From positions 2,071 through 14,392 of the forward strand of contig UZAN01045211.1 in the NCBI GenBank assembly GCA_900618425.1: DNA of 12,322 nt, given 5' to 3'. The notes under the pieces are model-generated. The model worked only from the letters and a program-made list of their open reading frames with translations, was not told where the DNA came from and did not search any database. Position numbers and translations under genes: made by a program. Shown here in pieces: positions 1 through 9,334 of this stretch. The stretch comes from Echinostoma caproni (taxonomy: Eukaryota > Platyhelminthes > Trematoda > Plagiorchiida > Echinostomatidae). The number at the start of each line of letters is the position of its first letter. The stretch's first letter is position 1.

Positions 1-840
1 CCGACAATGTAACGGACCGCGCGGCCAATTTCGAAGGCCCCACCACCGGGTACATGTGAAACATATCATTCACGCCTGCATGAGGATATCGATTTAAGTA
101 AAATTGATATTGGTCGTTACTCTCGTGCACTCTCAGTCCACATTCAATGCACATTTGTGTAGTTCAGCCATATATGTGAACGATGGAGTTGAGACGGCGC
201 ATTCATTTATATTGATCAATGTGTTGATGGATAGGTAAAATTGATTGCGCCATCAGAAGATAAAATTTGACAAGTGATTAAGAAACAAATCCAAGGAGAA
301 CCCAGGGATAAAAAGAAGTGGCTGTGCTGGTGTTGTTGGTATTAGTGAAAGAAAAGGATAAGAACACTGTTTCCCCACTGTAAACGAGACGGTTGTTGTC
401 GCGTAACATCGATCACAACAAAAAGAGTTGGGCCAGAGACTTTTTTGGACGTCGCTCAGATATCAGTTTGGTGATCGGGATATTGTCAGTTTTGTACAGC
501 CACGGCTGATTCTAGTTTACTGTGGCAAGGACAGGTTTTTAGGGAATTGTTTGCACGTTCTATATGACAGGTGACGTTTCGCGTTTTCCATAAATGGCAA
601 ACCACAAATAAGTGAAAGCAAAGAGATATAATGTGCGGAAAATGTCATTTTCTCTATTAGGATTCTACATTTTCTTTGAAAAATGAATACTTTATCGTCA
701 TTACTGGCCTCAGAAAAACTTGTGTAATCGTTGACGGTTTAGTTCTTCTGAACAGTGAGCTTGTGCTCATTATTGTTTTATTTGTCTGGGCATACAAGTT
801 GTCCTAAACCAATTTTTTTCAACAGTATTTATTAACAAAG
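1..840. other. AT-rich intergenic DNA, no gene recognised
   Basis: I see no long open frame and no recognisable protein motif on either strand. The first 60 bases are locally GC-richer than what follows and could be the edge of another repeat. The PLE-1 homology begins near the end of this stretch, just after an in-frame TAA at 833-835. Confidence 0.5.
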
Positions 841-844
841 GCCT

Positions 845-1738
845 ATTCTGGTTTCGAATTCCTCTCTGTTCAAATGTAACTTGATCACTCGCTGTGATGA
901 CAGATCCATTAGGCTGTCACTACACAGGAAGGCGACTTGGAATGGGCATTACATTCATTTCCGTAGCTTTGTACCACTCAATATGAAGAAAAATCTCATA
1001 CTTTGTTTGGTCAATAGAGCTAGAAAAATTTGCACAAAGGACATGTTGGTTGGAGAACTCCAAACTGTGCGGAATATCTTCATCCAGAATGGATATCCGG
1101 AGTGTTTGATGGAATCTGTGATGCAACTGCAAGAGGCATTTCCCAAGAGGGTAATTGCTGAGAAGAAGTCTGTATACATTTCTTTACCATTTAAAGGTGA
1201 CACCTTGGTAGAGATTGTGCATAGAAGGTTATCAACTGCCATCAACGAAACGTTCTACGCGGCTAAGCTTCAAACTCGATTCGCATCTAGCCCGCTGGTG
1301 TATTTACGGTTGGAGGATGGAGTGCCCGATTTTGCCGCCTCTTTCTCTATTTACTCTTTCACTTGTTCCTGTGGAGCTATGTATGTTGGCCGCACGACCA
1401 GGCGTCTGTGCGAGCGCGTCCGTGAGCATCACCCTGCGTGGTTGCGAAGTGGAGCAATTAAGTCAATCACAAGTGCTGTCGTGTCACACCTTGTCGACAC
1501 TAATCACATTGTAAACGTGACCGAAGCGTTCCGACCTCTGTATAGGGTTAAGACGGGATGGTCTAGACACGCGGTTTCGCATTCCAGCCACAGCGGAGGC
1601 AGTTTCCATCCGTCTTCACAACCCCCTCTGTGGGCTCAGAAACAATTTGTGCAAGCACTCAAGCTCTCATGGCCGGATTGCCGACAAGTGACTTGTCATG
1701 CAACATCGGAGCAAGTGATAATTGGGGACCCATTATGA
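845..1738 (+). mobile_element. PLE-1: 5'-truncated Penelope-like retroelement with GIY-YIG endonuclease
   Basis: This is the 3' part of a Penelope-like element, whose protein couples a reverse transcriptase to a GIY-YIG endonuclease for target-primed insertion. The frame is open from after the TAA at 833-835 to the TGA at 1736-1738. It reads 285 codons from the TTG at 881, which is not a true start. In order it shows the RT-end motif HRKATWNGHY (residues 15-24), NGYP (70-73), LPFKG (102-106), the CSCGAMYVG core (162-170), RR-x(6)-EH (to 183) and the conserved tail QKQFVQAL (253-260). The same blocks recur in PLE-2 and PLE-3. RT motifs A-C are missing, so the copy is 5'-truncated. Residues about 231-250 are out of frame relative to the family: the neighbouring frame over 1572-1631 reads RFRIPATAEA...PLC, which fits better. 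Membership is firm; activity is not expected. Confidence 0.9.
1349..1560 (+). other. GIY-YIG endonuclease domain of PLE-1
   Basis: IYSFTCSCGAMYVGRTTRR at 1349-1405 carries the CxC pair followed by Y-V-G (C at 1364 and 1370, YVG at 1382-1390). Next come a basic helix with Arg and the EH pair (1424-1429), then a VSHL-VDTNH block. In PLEs this domain nicks target DNA. The CxC-x3-Y-[IV]-G arrangement is shared with PLE-3 and PLE-4 in this window. The catalytic-type Arg is present; I cannot place the metal-binding Glu with confidence. Confidence 0.85.
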
Positions 1739-3465
1739 AACAAACTCTTGAATATCTTAATTACTTTTCCTCTCTTTTTTCCTTGTAAATCCTTCTTTGA
1801 TACTATCACATTTACTTTCATATTTATTGTGTTGTAATGGCATGATTAAGACACACTGAAAACGAGCATGTTTGCCAATTTGTGTTCTCATTATTCACGT
1901 CGTTCTTGTTTGCGGTAAATACTGGGTCGCTGCAATTGTGAATGTATGCACAAGGATATCTAGTATCCAGTAGAGCCTCAATCAAACTGTCTTATTTATT
2001 TGCTAGGATTTGCAACTAACATAGGTTGCACACTGTGCCCACCACAATTCTCATTAGGCCACGTTCATATTTCTTTCTGCAATCGTTCTAGTTATTTCAT
2101 CTACTTTCTTGGGTCTATGTGAATTTTTTTTTTCATTCCCCGACTGACCTCATTCCGTAAAAAAAACGTTACCTAGGATTTGATTGCATAAGTGTTCACA
2201 TGCCACTATAGAACAACAACAATGATCACAATTATCTATACGTTCTTTATTGATTGAATTGGCTGGGTGGGCCGAAAATCATGTCCGAATATATCACTCC
2301 TAATGATCACACTTTTTAAAGATGAAAAAGGAATGAACGTGATTTACGATGATCAGAAATTTCCCACTTAGCTCACACAAATAATCACAACTTTTGGTTT
2401 TGTGACTTGGATCTCATCACATCAATGAGTGAATATAAATGACTCACGTGATCGCCTCCACAATAGTGTCTGAAATCGGAGGTACAAAAAAAATCAAATT
2501 TACGTAATTTAGGAGGAATATGGATTTCTGTGTGCTCCGTAAAACGGGGATGAGGGAAGGAGGAGGAGGAGAGACCAAACAGTACGAATGTGTCTTTTAT
2601 TCGGGCTGCTGATAAAAGATACGGGTGTAAGAAGCAATGTGACAAGGAACAGTCGTATTCAAATCATGTTGCAGTCATGTGTCGACGCAGTTTGTTGTCT
2701 GTTAGACTGTCTGCAAATGTAATCGCACCAAAAAAGCATCCCGACAGAGTCTGGTTTCCGGTAGAAACAAACAACCGATAGATAGTGTTGTCCAAGTTGA
2801 CTGACATTTTGGAAACTAACAAATCAGTATTGATATTGTGGGAATGGATAGGATCGAGGAAAATTTCGGCCCGTTTCGTTTACATTTTTTGACGATAGTA
2901 GGTCTCTTTTGTAGTTTATTTATCCGTGAAATCTCGATCTCGGTCTCAGATAGAATATGCAAAGAATACCAGAGAGGTATTTAAAAACTGGCGGATGAAC
3001 CAATCAGCACACTGCATTCATAGTTTGGCCTTTGTGAACCGTTAATTCGGGTCACCTATTGTGAACATTCTCACACCTACAGTGAATCTTTGTAAGATCG
3101 TGTTGCCGAACAGGTTGGGTAGATAAATCTGCCGACTGAATATAGTGGACAATATGGACAAGCAGCAAAGCTGCAATGTGGGTGATAAATATTTCAAAAT
3201 TTCAACCCGGAAAAGAAAGGTTAAAAATTGTTTACGATGAGTCCTGGTTTTCCACTTTGGGGATGGAATTGGACTTTCAGCAAATTTTTCTGCATCGATA
3301 CAAATCCAGTTTTGACATCTACCGGATTGGAGGAATTATGGAAGAGGTGCCAATAGACTGGATGAGAATTCAATCCTTAACCCTCCCTGAACCACTTTGT
3401 GCAAACGTAACATACAAAATGCACTTTTAGTTTCGTTGTAAGTGGATTGATTACAATTTGAGGGG
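1739..3465. other. AT-rich non-coding stretch
   Basis: I recognise no gene. Short open frames of 60-86 codons (for example 2385-2645 on the minus strand and 3176-3430 on the plus strand) show no family motif and no repeat of themselves. They are no longer than chance allows in this composition. The first few hundred bases may include the PLE-1 3' untranslated region, but no terminal repeat or poly(A) tail marks its end. Confidence 0.5.
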
Positions 3466-3495
3466 TCTCATCAGTTATTTGTGGTACTGATGAGA
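3466..3495. repeat. Perfect 10-bp hairpin
   Basis: TCTCATCAGT (3466-3475) and ACTGATGAGA (3486-3495) are exact reverse complements around a 10-base loop. No T-run or neighbouring gene links it to transcription. A second small inverted pair, TTGTAA/TTACAA, lies just upstream. Confidence 0.7.
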
Positions 3496-4240
3496 GGTCT
3501 ATTTAAGAATGCCAGATAATTCATTTGCACAGTCATCGCACGAGTGCTGTGGCCTTTGAAAGAGTGGTCTCTTGGCATGAAAAGAGGGGGGTGAGGGGTG
3601 GGTGGGAACAAAAATTCTGATGATTTCAGTCAAGATGATATCACAACATCAAAAACAACCCTAGCCAGAAAAGTACATGAACAGATGTTTGAATACAAAT
3701 CACTATAGATTTAAAATGAATTTTCATCGATCTTGAGTTGATGGTAGATGTTTATTTTAAATGCCGTAGGTCTAAATCCGGGAAGGTGTAAAATGTACAG
3801 GGCAATGTGCATGCTCATCAGTCATCAACACTTTAATGGAGCAACCAAGTTGTACTGAAGCATATAGATGTGTAGAGATTTCAGCTATCAGTATTTTGGG
3901 TTATAACCAAACTAATTATCACAAGTAAATGGATAAAAAAATCTCTTACCAAATACTCAAACAGAACAACATATAAGTCATTGTTCACAGAGGATGCATC
4001 ACTCGCTATCCTGGAAGATAGCGCATAAAAATAACCCTGTTGCCCTGAGAGACACTATTTTTTTTATCGGTTGTAAACTACTCCACGATCGGTAGTTTAT
4101 TCGTCAACCTATCTTTATTTGTGCTTGCACAGGTCATCGTGTTGTTATTCTGACTGGTGTCCCGACAGTGAAGTGCAATCAGCATCGCTTGATGGTGTTG
4201 ATGAGAATACTGGACACAGCTTGAGCTCTTCCCTCCCCCC
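3496..4240. other. AT-rich non-coding stretch
   Basis: A short G-rich run lies near 3585-3605. Apart from that I see no gene, repeat or RNA-like structure here. Confidence 0.5.
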
Positions 4241-4290
4241 CACGCACACACACACACACGAACACACACGAACACACACGAACACACCAG
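4241..4290. repeat. CA microsatellite grading into a 10-bp minisatellite
   Basis: A short C-run leads into (CA)n. This is followed by tandem copies of a 10-base unit of the form aacacacacg (4261-4270, 4271-4280, then a partial copy). Open frames across this region on both strands translate to HTHT or VCVRV runs and are artefacts of the repeat. Confidence 0.9.
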
Positions 4291-5171
4291 CCAGAAACGT
4301 GGCAAAGTCAACTTTGTCCAGTCCTTTACACGATAAAATAAGAAAAAGTCACACAAACACAGTTTGAGCTGTGCCATCGCAGTTTGCACTGCAGGAATAC
4401 ATACCAGATTCTTTGCATTGAGGCGCTCCAAGTCCGATTTCGATGCGTTCATTCACTATACATAAAATTTTCACCGGTATGGGTTGAAATATCAGTTGCA
4501 GGAGCACTCGGTTTTATTGGTTACTATCAGTATATCTCAACCAATTTCACATTATTCATAAAAATGAAAATGCATGAGCCTACGAAAAAAGTATGCGAAT
4601 GTGGATGAAAACGGAGAGAGAGAGAGGATACTTTGGATCACGGTCGTCAGTATGAGCAGGATATAAGCAAAAAATCATACTATGCATTCAGAGGGAGAGA
4701 GCGTTATTTGGTTGGTTTGCAGTTATTATTACTATACCGTTTCTATATATCAAATTCCTTCTTTTCTTGACCGAATAAATTAGACCGATAACTTTGCTCG
4801 CACACCCACACCCACCGACACATTTACACCAGGTAAATGGACTAGGTCAAGTAGGCGGTTATAGTCATCACTTCAGTCCTCGTTTCTCTTTGGATCAGTT
4901 CACTGGAGTGGTTTTTCGCTAATGCGGTCTAAAAGAAGTCTCGATGTGTAACCCACGAATATCTTGTGCTGTGTCCATAAAACGGAAACAGACGTGGCCA
5001 TAAATGGAGTACCGTTTTAGACGGGAAGTAAGATACACAAATCACTAACACGAGCAAGTCAAAGTAAAATAAGCGCTATACAGCTAATCCAAGTCTACAA
5101 GGAAAATTGAAGAGTTATAGATTTGAGGAAGTGGTACGGATTTTTCGAAACAGTCAACTTGTCAGCGGTAA
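4291..5171. other. AT-rich stretch with short simple repeats
   Basis: It holds a short (GA)n tract near 4613-4626 and a CA/CCA-rich tract at about 4799-4822. No gene motif was seen. Confidence 0.5.
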
Positions 5172-5362
5172 TTACCGGGCGGCGCTGTTCCAGTGTTTAA
5201 GGATATCGAACCAGTGACCTAGAGGTACTGGGTTCGAATCACGCTACCGTCACTCATATTCCCCATTTATGTTTTCCTCAGGTAGTCTTTGTATAACCAC
5301 AGCCCCTTTCTTGAAAGTTGACTGTACATTTTTATACTCAGTAGATAAAAAAGAAATTAAAA
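5172..5362 (+). mobile_element. tRNA-like SINE, copy A
   Basis: A promoter-like head has an A-box-like gctgttccagtgtt (5184-5197) and a B-box ggttcgaatc (5231-5240). The spacing suits an internal RNA polymerase III promoter. The body contains ttccccattta and a pyrimidine-rich block, and the end is A-rich (gataaaaaagaaattaaaa). It aligns by eye along its length with the copy at 11181-11365, which is why I call a family rather than a chance B-box. I could not fold it into a complete tRNA. SINEs have no protein and depend on another element's reverse transcriptase. Both ends are approximate. Confidence 0.6.
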
Positions 5363-5436
5363 CACATATATATAGATCTTATATTTTCATACACATCTGA
5401 ATCAATACTGCGTGCTGAACAAATCATGTTGCAGTA

Positions 5437-5993
5437 ATCTTTATGAAAAGGAAGAAGTTCCACGATTTGCATGTGGGCGGGATACTGCCTGGTTGCCCAG
5501 GCCAAGGCAGGTGAATATTATTGAGAAATTCACAACCGGAGCCTTCGGCAAACCAAAGCCTACCTCGCCAGGCAGCGGGGCGGTGTGTGAAAACCGCAAT
5601 CTATTGGGAGCCGGTATCCAGTTCATCGGATCATACACAAATTGGACGAGGTCGAACGTCCAAGGTGCCTAATACACCCGGATGTATAATCGATCAGGTG
5701 GCCACCGCCACAGCCAAGAAGGTGTTGATGTGTGGTTCGTACGCCCCTTCTTGATTGGTTTAGAACCAGGGTTTGTAGACAAGTCCCGTAGGTGAAGTGC
5801 CAATGGTTATAGCTTTTCATCCTCTCACTTTGGTGGGAAAGCATCTCCGACAGGAGAAGACATTGAGTATGGCTTCCTCAGCAGAGGCTGTTTGAGACGC
5901 TTGGTCGTATGGGAGCATTTCATGAGGTGCAAGGGAAGGGTGACCAGCCGCAACCCTAGACACCAATCCCCGACCATACTGAGGCTTTGGAAG
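5437..5993. repeat. GC-richer unclassified repeat-like block
   Basis: About 550 bases are clearly richer in G and C than both flanks. The block is bordered on each side by short TA-rich runs (catatatata near 5365-5376 and catatatattta near 5994). Several overlapping open frames of 65-86 codons exist on both strands (for example 5412-5672 + and 5817-6017 -), but none shows a domain I recognise. The abrupt change in composition suggests an inserted repeat, either a retroelement fragment or a long SINE. Orientation is unknown. Confidence 0.45.
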
Positions 5994-7133
5994 ACATATA
6001 TATTTATATTGTAGCATCAGCCCCGATGCTAGTTGTTAATTCCTCGTTTTTTCAGTTTCATTATAAATCCGACTATCTATTATTCTCCATCGCGGCACTG
6101 TACTTAGTGAATTCTTGTGTAATTTTGCCGTCCCTCATAGAAAACAACCGTTGGTATAACAACTTACGGATCAATATTCAAACCAGTCAAATATAGCATA
6201 CTTAATCAAATATATGTATTCATTTAGTACCCCAGGAAATATTACTTGTTTATCGTATCTGGTTGTTTCTGCTTGCATCTCTTTCCATGGATGCTTTGCT
6301 AGAAATGAATATTCCTGGATAAATCTTTTTTCACACGAATATCTAGTGTGTGACTGACTTATCATGAAATCAGGATACACACGTTTGCTCCCGGGAGTAC
6401 ATAGTAGTTTGTGATGTGCAATGATATCTGCTCCGGGGCAAATTCACGCAGCATCTGCGATGAACAGGGGATTCTAGAACTGTCAGAATAATGTCACAAA
6501 AGCCGCATTGTGGCACTCTGTGAGTTTACTCAACAACTGGTGCTACCAGCACCATAATCAACAGATTGTACTAGACTTTCTATTTCTACACACATACTGC
6601 GCTTCATTTGAGAAATCACCCTTACGGTGCAAAATAACTTGTCAGGAAGTAATGCAGAGTTCTGTTAACTTGAAGAAGATATTGTTCTTACAAACGATCC
6701 CCATACAAATTAAATCGTTTTATTTGATGCCAAGTGAGCAACTCAATAATGGTTTTGGTGGTCCGATCCCCACGGGATGAATCCGTTCTGCGGATCGTGT
6801 GCTACTTAGATGAAGCGAAGTTGAAATGCTTCTGTAGGTATATTTTGCGTTATCTTCGTTCTATGCAAGATTCCTACGTTTTTCTCTATAGTTGATTTTA
6901 TTAGCTAAAAATGAATAACAGGATTCCGGTTTAATTCTGAAGAACAAAATGCACAGAAAAAATATTCGTAAAACAAAACGCGTCATTTTTAATCATTTTT
7001 TTTAACTCTGAACTATCCCTGTCAAAGAAAAAGCAGAATGAAATGGAACCGGTTTTTCATCGTTCACAACCAAGGATTGTCCAGAGAGTGTCAGCGTCAT
7101 TTGAAGTTTATTACGAATAAAAACGTTCATAGT
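5994..7133. other. AT-rich non-coding stretch
   Basis: Open frames of 69-90 codons (5987-6196 +, 6171-6380 -, 6508-6780 +) show no recognisable motif. No repeat structure stands out. Confidence 0.45.
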
Positions 7134-7165
7134 TTTGATCACTCTCCATTTGGAGAATGATCAAA
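7134..7165. repeat. Near-perfect 14-bp hairpin
   Basis: TTTGATCA-c-TCTCC (7134-7147) pairs with GGAGA-a-TGATCAAA (7152-7165) around a 4-base ATTT loop, with a single internal C/A mismatch. Two G-T pairs could extend the base. No gene flanks it, so its role is unknown. Confidence 0.75.
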
Positions 7166-7407
7166 GTGCGTGCACAGGAAAGATCGCCTGATTCCCCGAG
7201 GGACAAACTTGTTGAATCTATTCCGGCTACCCGCTAATCCGTTTACCTGGACACCTGCTCGACTATCAGGGGAACCGACGTTCGGTAAGGCGGCAACTGG
7301 CCCCAGAGCATACACCTTATTTCCGGACTCGGTATAATTAGGTACTGTTGTCCTTTTTTCATGCCATAGTTTGTTTGGTCCGAGGAATTTTCAAAGCAAT
7401 AAAACAC
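7166..7407. other. Non-coding stretch
   Basis: Nothing recognised. The minus-strand open frame at 7243-7482 runs through the tandem duplication that follows and has no motif. Confidence 0.4.
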
Positions 7408-7463
7408 TTGAAAGTCGGATAATAATTTAATTGCGTTGAAAGTCGGATAATGATTTAATTGCG
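7408..7463. repeat. 28-bp direct tandem duplication
   Basis: Two adjacent 28-base units (7408-7435 and 7436-7463) begin ttgaaagtcggataat and end tttaattgcg. They differ at one position (A versus G). The near identity points to recent replication slippage. Confidence 0.9.
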
Positions 7464-7991
7464 TTTGGGGATACAAGAGCAACAGTTGACCAGAAATGTG
7501 GTCAGTGCATGATTACCAAGTGAGTTATTTTTTGTTACGCTTGAATTAACACTTCAAGATTGCTTTTTCCACCTCAAGTAAGCTAGCTCAAGGTGCTTTC
7601 AATAATATGTCCCACATGTATGACCCAATCCACATGTGAATTTCCATAAATTTTAGTATTATAACAGAAGAAAACTTGAAAAATATTTTACGTGGTCCCA
7701 CGATTCGACGTATGCGAGTGTAGTATAGTAGCATAGTAGTTTGATGCACTCAAATGCCGAAACAATTGCAAGCAATTGAATAAAATATTTCCGGACATTC
7801 CGTTCCGGGTTGCTGCCTTTTAGTGCATAAAATACCCCTATATGACCATACATAAACCATCGTGTATGGGCTTTTGTGTATGTTTACTGCTCCAAATGAA
7901 AGCGGACTGAGGATTTCCAAAACAAAACAAAAAGAAAAAACACAGAATAAACCCATAGTCGTAATCAAAACACAGGTTAAAGGCGAAAATA
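7464..7991. other. AT-rich non-coding stretch
   Basis: No gene or repeat was recognised up to the start of the left inverted arm. Just before the arm, cgaaaatatgttttcg (7984-7999) is almost its own reverse complement. Confidence 0.45.
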
Positions 7992-8190
7992 TGTTTTCGA
8001 TGAGTTTTTCATCAAGCTAGTACAATCAAATTTATGTGAGAAAATAACGGGAAGGTGTTGTATTGGGATCAAACAGTCGGTGTCAAATAATTATAGCAAA
8101 AGGGGTGGGGTAGGGACACATTTGTCTCTAGTTCCCTTGTTCAGATAAGAACGGGTTACGTAAGCGATGATAATTGATTTGGGTCATCGC
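7992..8190 (+). repeat. Left arm of 199-bp inverted repeat
   Basis: It pairs with 8990-9188. Its outer end has a small hairpin, GATGA (7999-8003) with TCATC (8009-8013). Its inner end has another, GCGATGA (8164-8170) with TCATCGC (8184-8190). A palindrome, tcacgcgtga, abuts the inner end at 8191-8200. No coding motif was seen in the arm. Confidence 0.95.
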
Positions 8191-8287
8191 TCACGCGTGA
8201 TGTTGTCCGCTTTGGGTCAGGGAAGTTTAAGTGCCTGAACAAGTGTTTTTTGAGTACACAATTCTGGCTTTAACAAACGGATGATAA

Positions 8288-8989
8288 TTGCTAGCGTTTT
8301 AATTCGAATCCGGTCCTCTGTACACAGCCAACGATAATTTCGATTACTACTACAGATACGTGGACGATAAGTTTTGTGTTTCCGATGAAAATTTGGACCT
8401 CAACGATGTGTTGTTGAACTTCAATATGGCACACTCAGGGATAAGATTTACAGTTGAGAAAAAAGAAAATAACAAATTACCATTCATGAATGTTACTTTA
8501 ACGAGACGTTTGGATAGCTGCATTCAGCGGAAGGTGCATCGAAAAGCCACATGGAACGGACAGTACACAAAATTCCATAGTTTTGTACCGCTTGTTTACA
8601 AGCGTAACTTAGTGCGCTGTCTTCTATTCGGAGCAAGATACATCTGATCAGAAGACAATTTCGAAACAGAATTAGCAGTTGTGCGAAAGTCGCTGTCAGA
8701 AAATGGCTACCCGGAAATAGTGGTCCGTCGCATCTGGTTTGAAAGAACAAAACGGGTTGTTGCAGATAGAGCTGAGAAAAAGACTGATCATCAAACTTCC
8801 GTTCAAAGGAAATCCAGCAGCTGAAATGGTTAGTGGAGTTCTGAGTGCCGCAGTCAACGCAATTTTCAATACTCCCAAACTCAGATGTGTGTTCTTGACA
8901 TCACCCGTTATCCGATGTCAAAACAAGGATAAATTGCTTATTTTGACCTGGTCAATGCTCATCTACCAATGCAAGTGCACTGTGGCGTT
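8288..8989 (+). mobile_element. PLE-2: Penelope-like RT palm/thumb and linker remnant
   Basis: This is the middle of a PLE polyprotein. The RT catalytic box reads RYVDDKFCV, with YVDD at 8357-8368; the two aspartates bind the catalytic metal ions in this enzyme class. An open frame runs to the TGA at 8645-8647 and includes LPFMNVTL and HRKATWNGQY, matching PLE-1. The same frame continues past the stop through ENGYPEIV. It then shifts at the A-run 8777-8781 into the frame reading KLPFKGNPAAEM...FNTPKL and YQCKC. The coding sequence ends two or three codons after the second Cys of the endonuclease CxC, where the right arm begins. Upstream of YVDD the match fades past stops at 8300-8302 and 8285-8287. 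It is non-functional: it lacks RT motifs A and B and the endonuclease. Confidence 0.88.
8357..8368 (+). other. RT motif C (YVDD) of PLE-2
   Basis: TAC GTG GAC GAT encodes Y-V-D-D, preceded in frame by FDYYYR. This is the catalytic motif C of reverse transcriptases in its usual PLE context. It is intact here but altered in PLE-3. Confidence 0.9.
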
Positions 8990-9188
8990 GCGATGACCCA
9001 AATCAATTATCATCGCTTACGTAACCCGTTCTTATCTGAACAAGGGAACTAGAGACAAATGTGTCCCTACCCCACCCCTTTTGCTATAATTATTTGACAC
9101 CGACTGTTTGATCCCAATACAACACCTTCCCGTTATTTTCTCACATAAATTTGATTGTACTAGCTCGATAAAAAACTCACCGAAAACA
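8990..9188 (-). repeat. Right arm of 199-bp inverted repeat
   Basis: Reverse complement of 7992-8190. The three substitutions all fall within about 30 bases of the outer end; the inner 170 or so bases match exactly. Confidence 0.95.
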
Positions 9189-9334
9189 GACAAAACTTAG
9201 GTGTAATGAAATGTGTAATTCTGTTCTGTATTTATGATAAATTTCTGTTTGGCGCTTAATCATGATTCAGTGTTTTAGGTCCTCAAAACACGGTAATATT
9301 TGCTTCTACATCTGGTATGCTAGACGCAATCAAC

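Larger units (their letters stand above)
7992..9188 (+). mobile_element. Composite fold-back element: PLE-2 between 199-bp inverted repeats
   Basis: The two arms (7992-8190 and 8990-9188) are reverse complements over 199 bases with three substitutions. They enclose a 799-bp spacer that carries the PLE-2 coding remnant in plus orientation. PLEs are known for terminal repeats found in direct or inverted order, so the arms may be PLE terminal repeats. Against this, the right arm begins inside the coding sequence, before the endonuclease. Alternatives are an inverted duplication made during reverse transcription or repair, or a DNA-transposon-like fold-back that captured PLE sequence. I see no target-site duplication outside the arms. 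Confidence 0.8.

Noticed and set aside
1215..1514. 99-codon second frame inside PLE-1
   Set aside because: Overlaps the main PLE-1 frame, which carries all family motifs; it is a shadow frame.
3176..3430. 84-codon plus-strand open frame as a possible gene
   Set aside because: No recognisable family, no splice or promoter context and a length expected by chance. I cannot rule out a host exon.
4078..4452. 124-codon minus-strand frame and 82-codon plus-strand frame
   Set aside because: Both run through the CA minisatellite, whose lack of stops keeps them open; no domain is seen.
6508..6780. 90-codon plus-strand open frame
   Set aside because: No motif and no supporting context.
7990..8035. 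Hammerhead-like string on the minus strand of the left arm (TTGATGA...CATCGAAAA)
   Set aside because: The core needs CTGANGA then GAAA with an independent stem II. Here an extra T breaks the core and the TGATGA bases are the ones that would pair with TCATC. The right arm does not keep the string.
7992..9188. Cut-and-paste DNA transposon with 199-bp terminal inverted repeats
   Set aside because: The spacer holds no transposase and no target-site duplication is visible next to the arms. Kept only as an alternative explanation.
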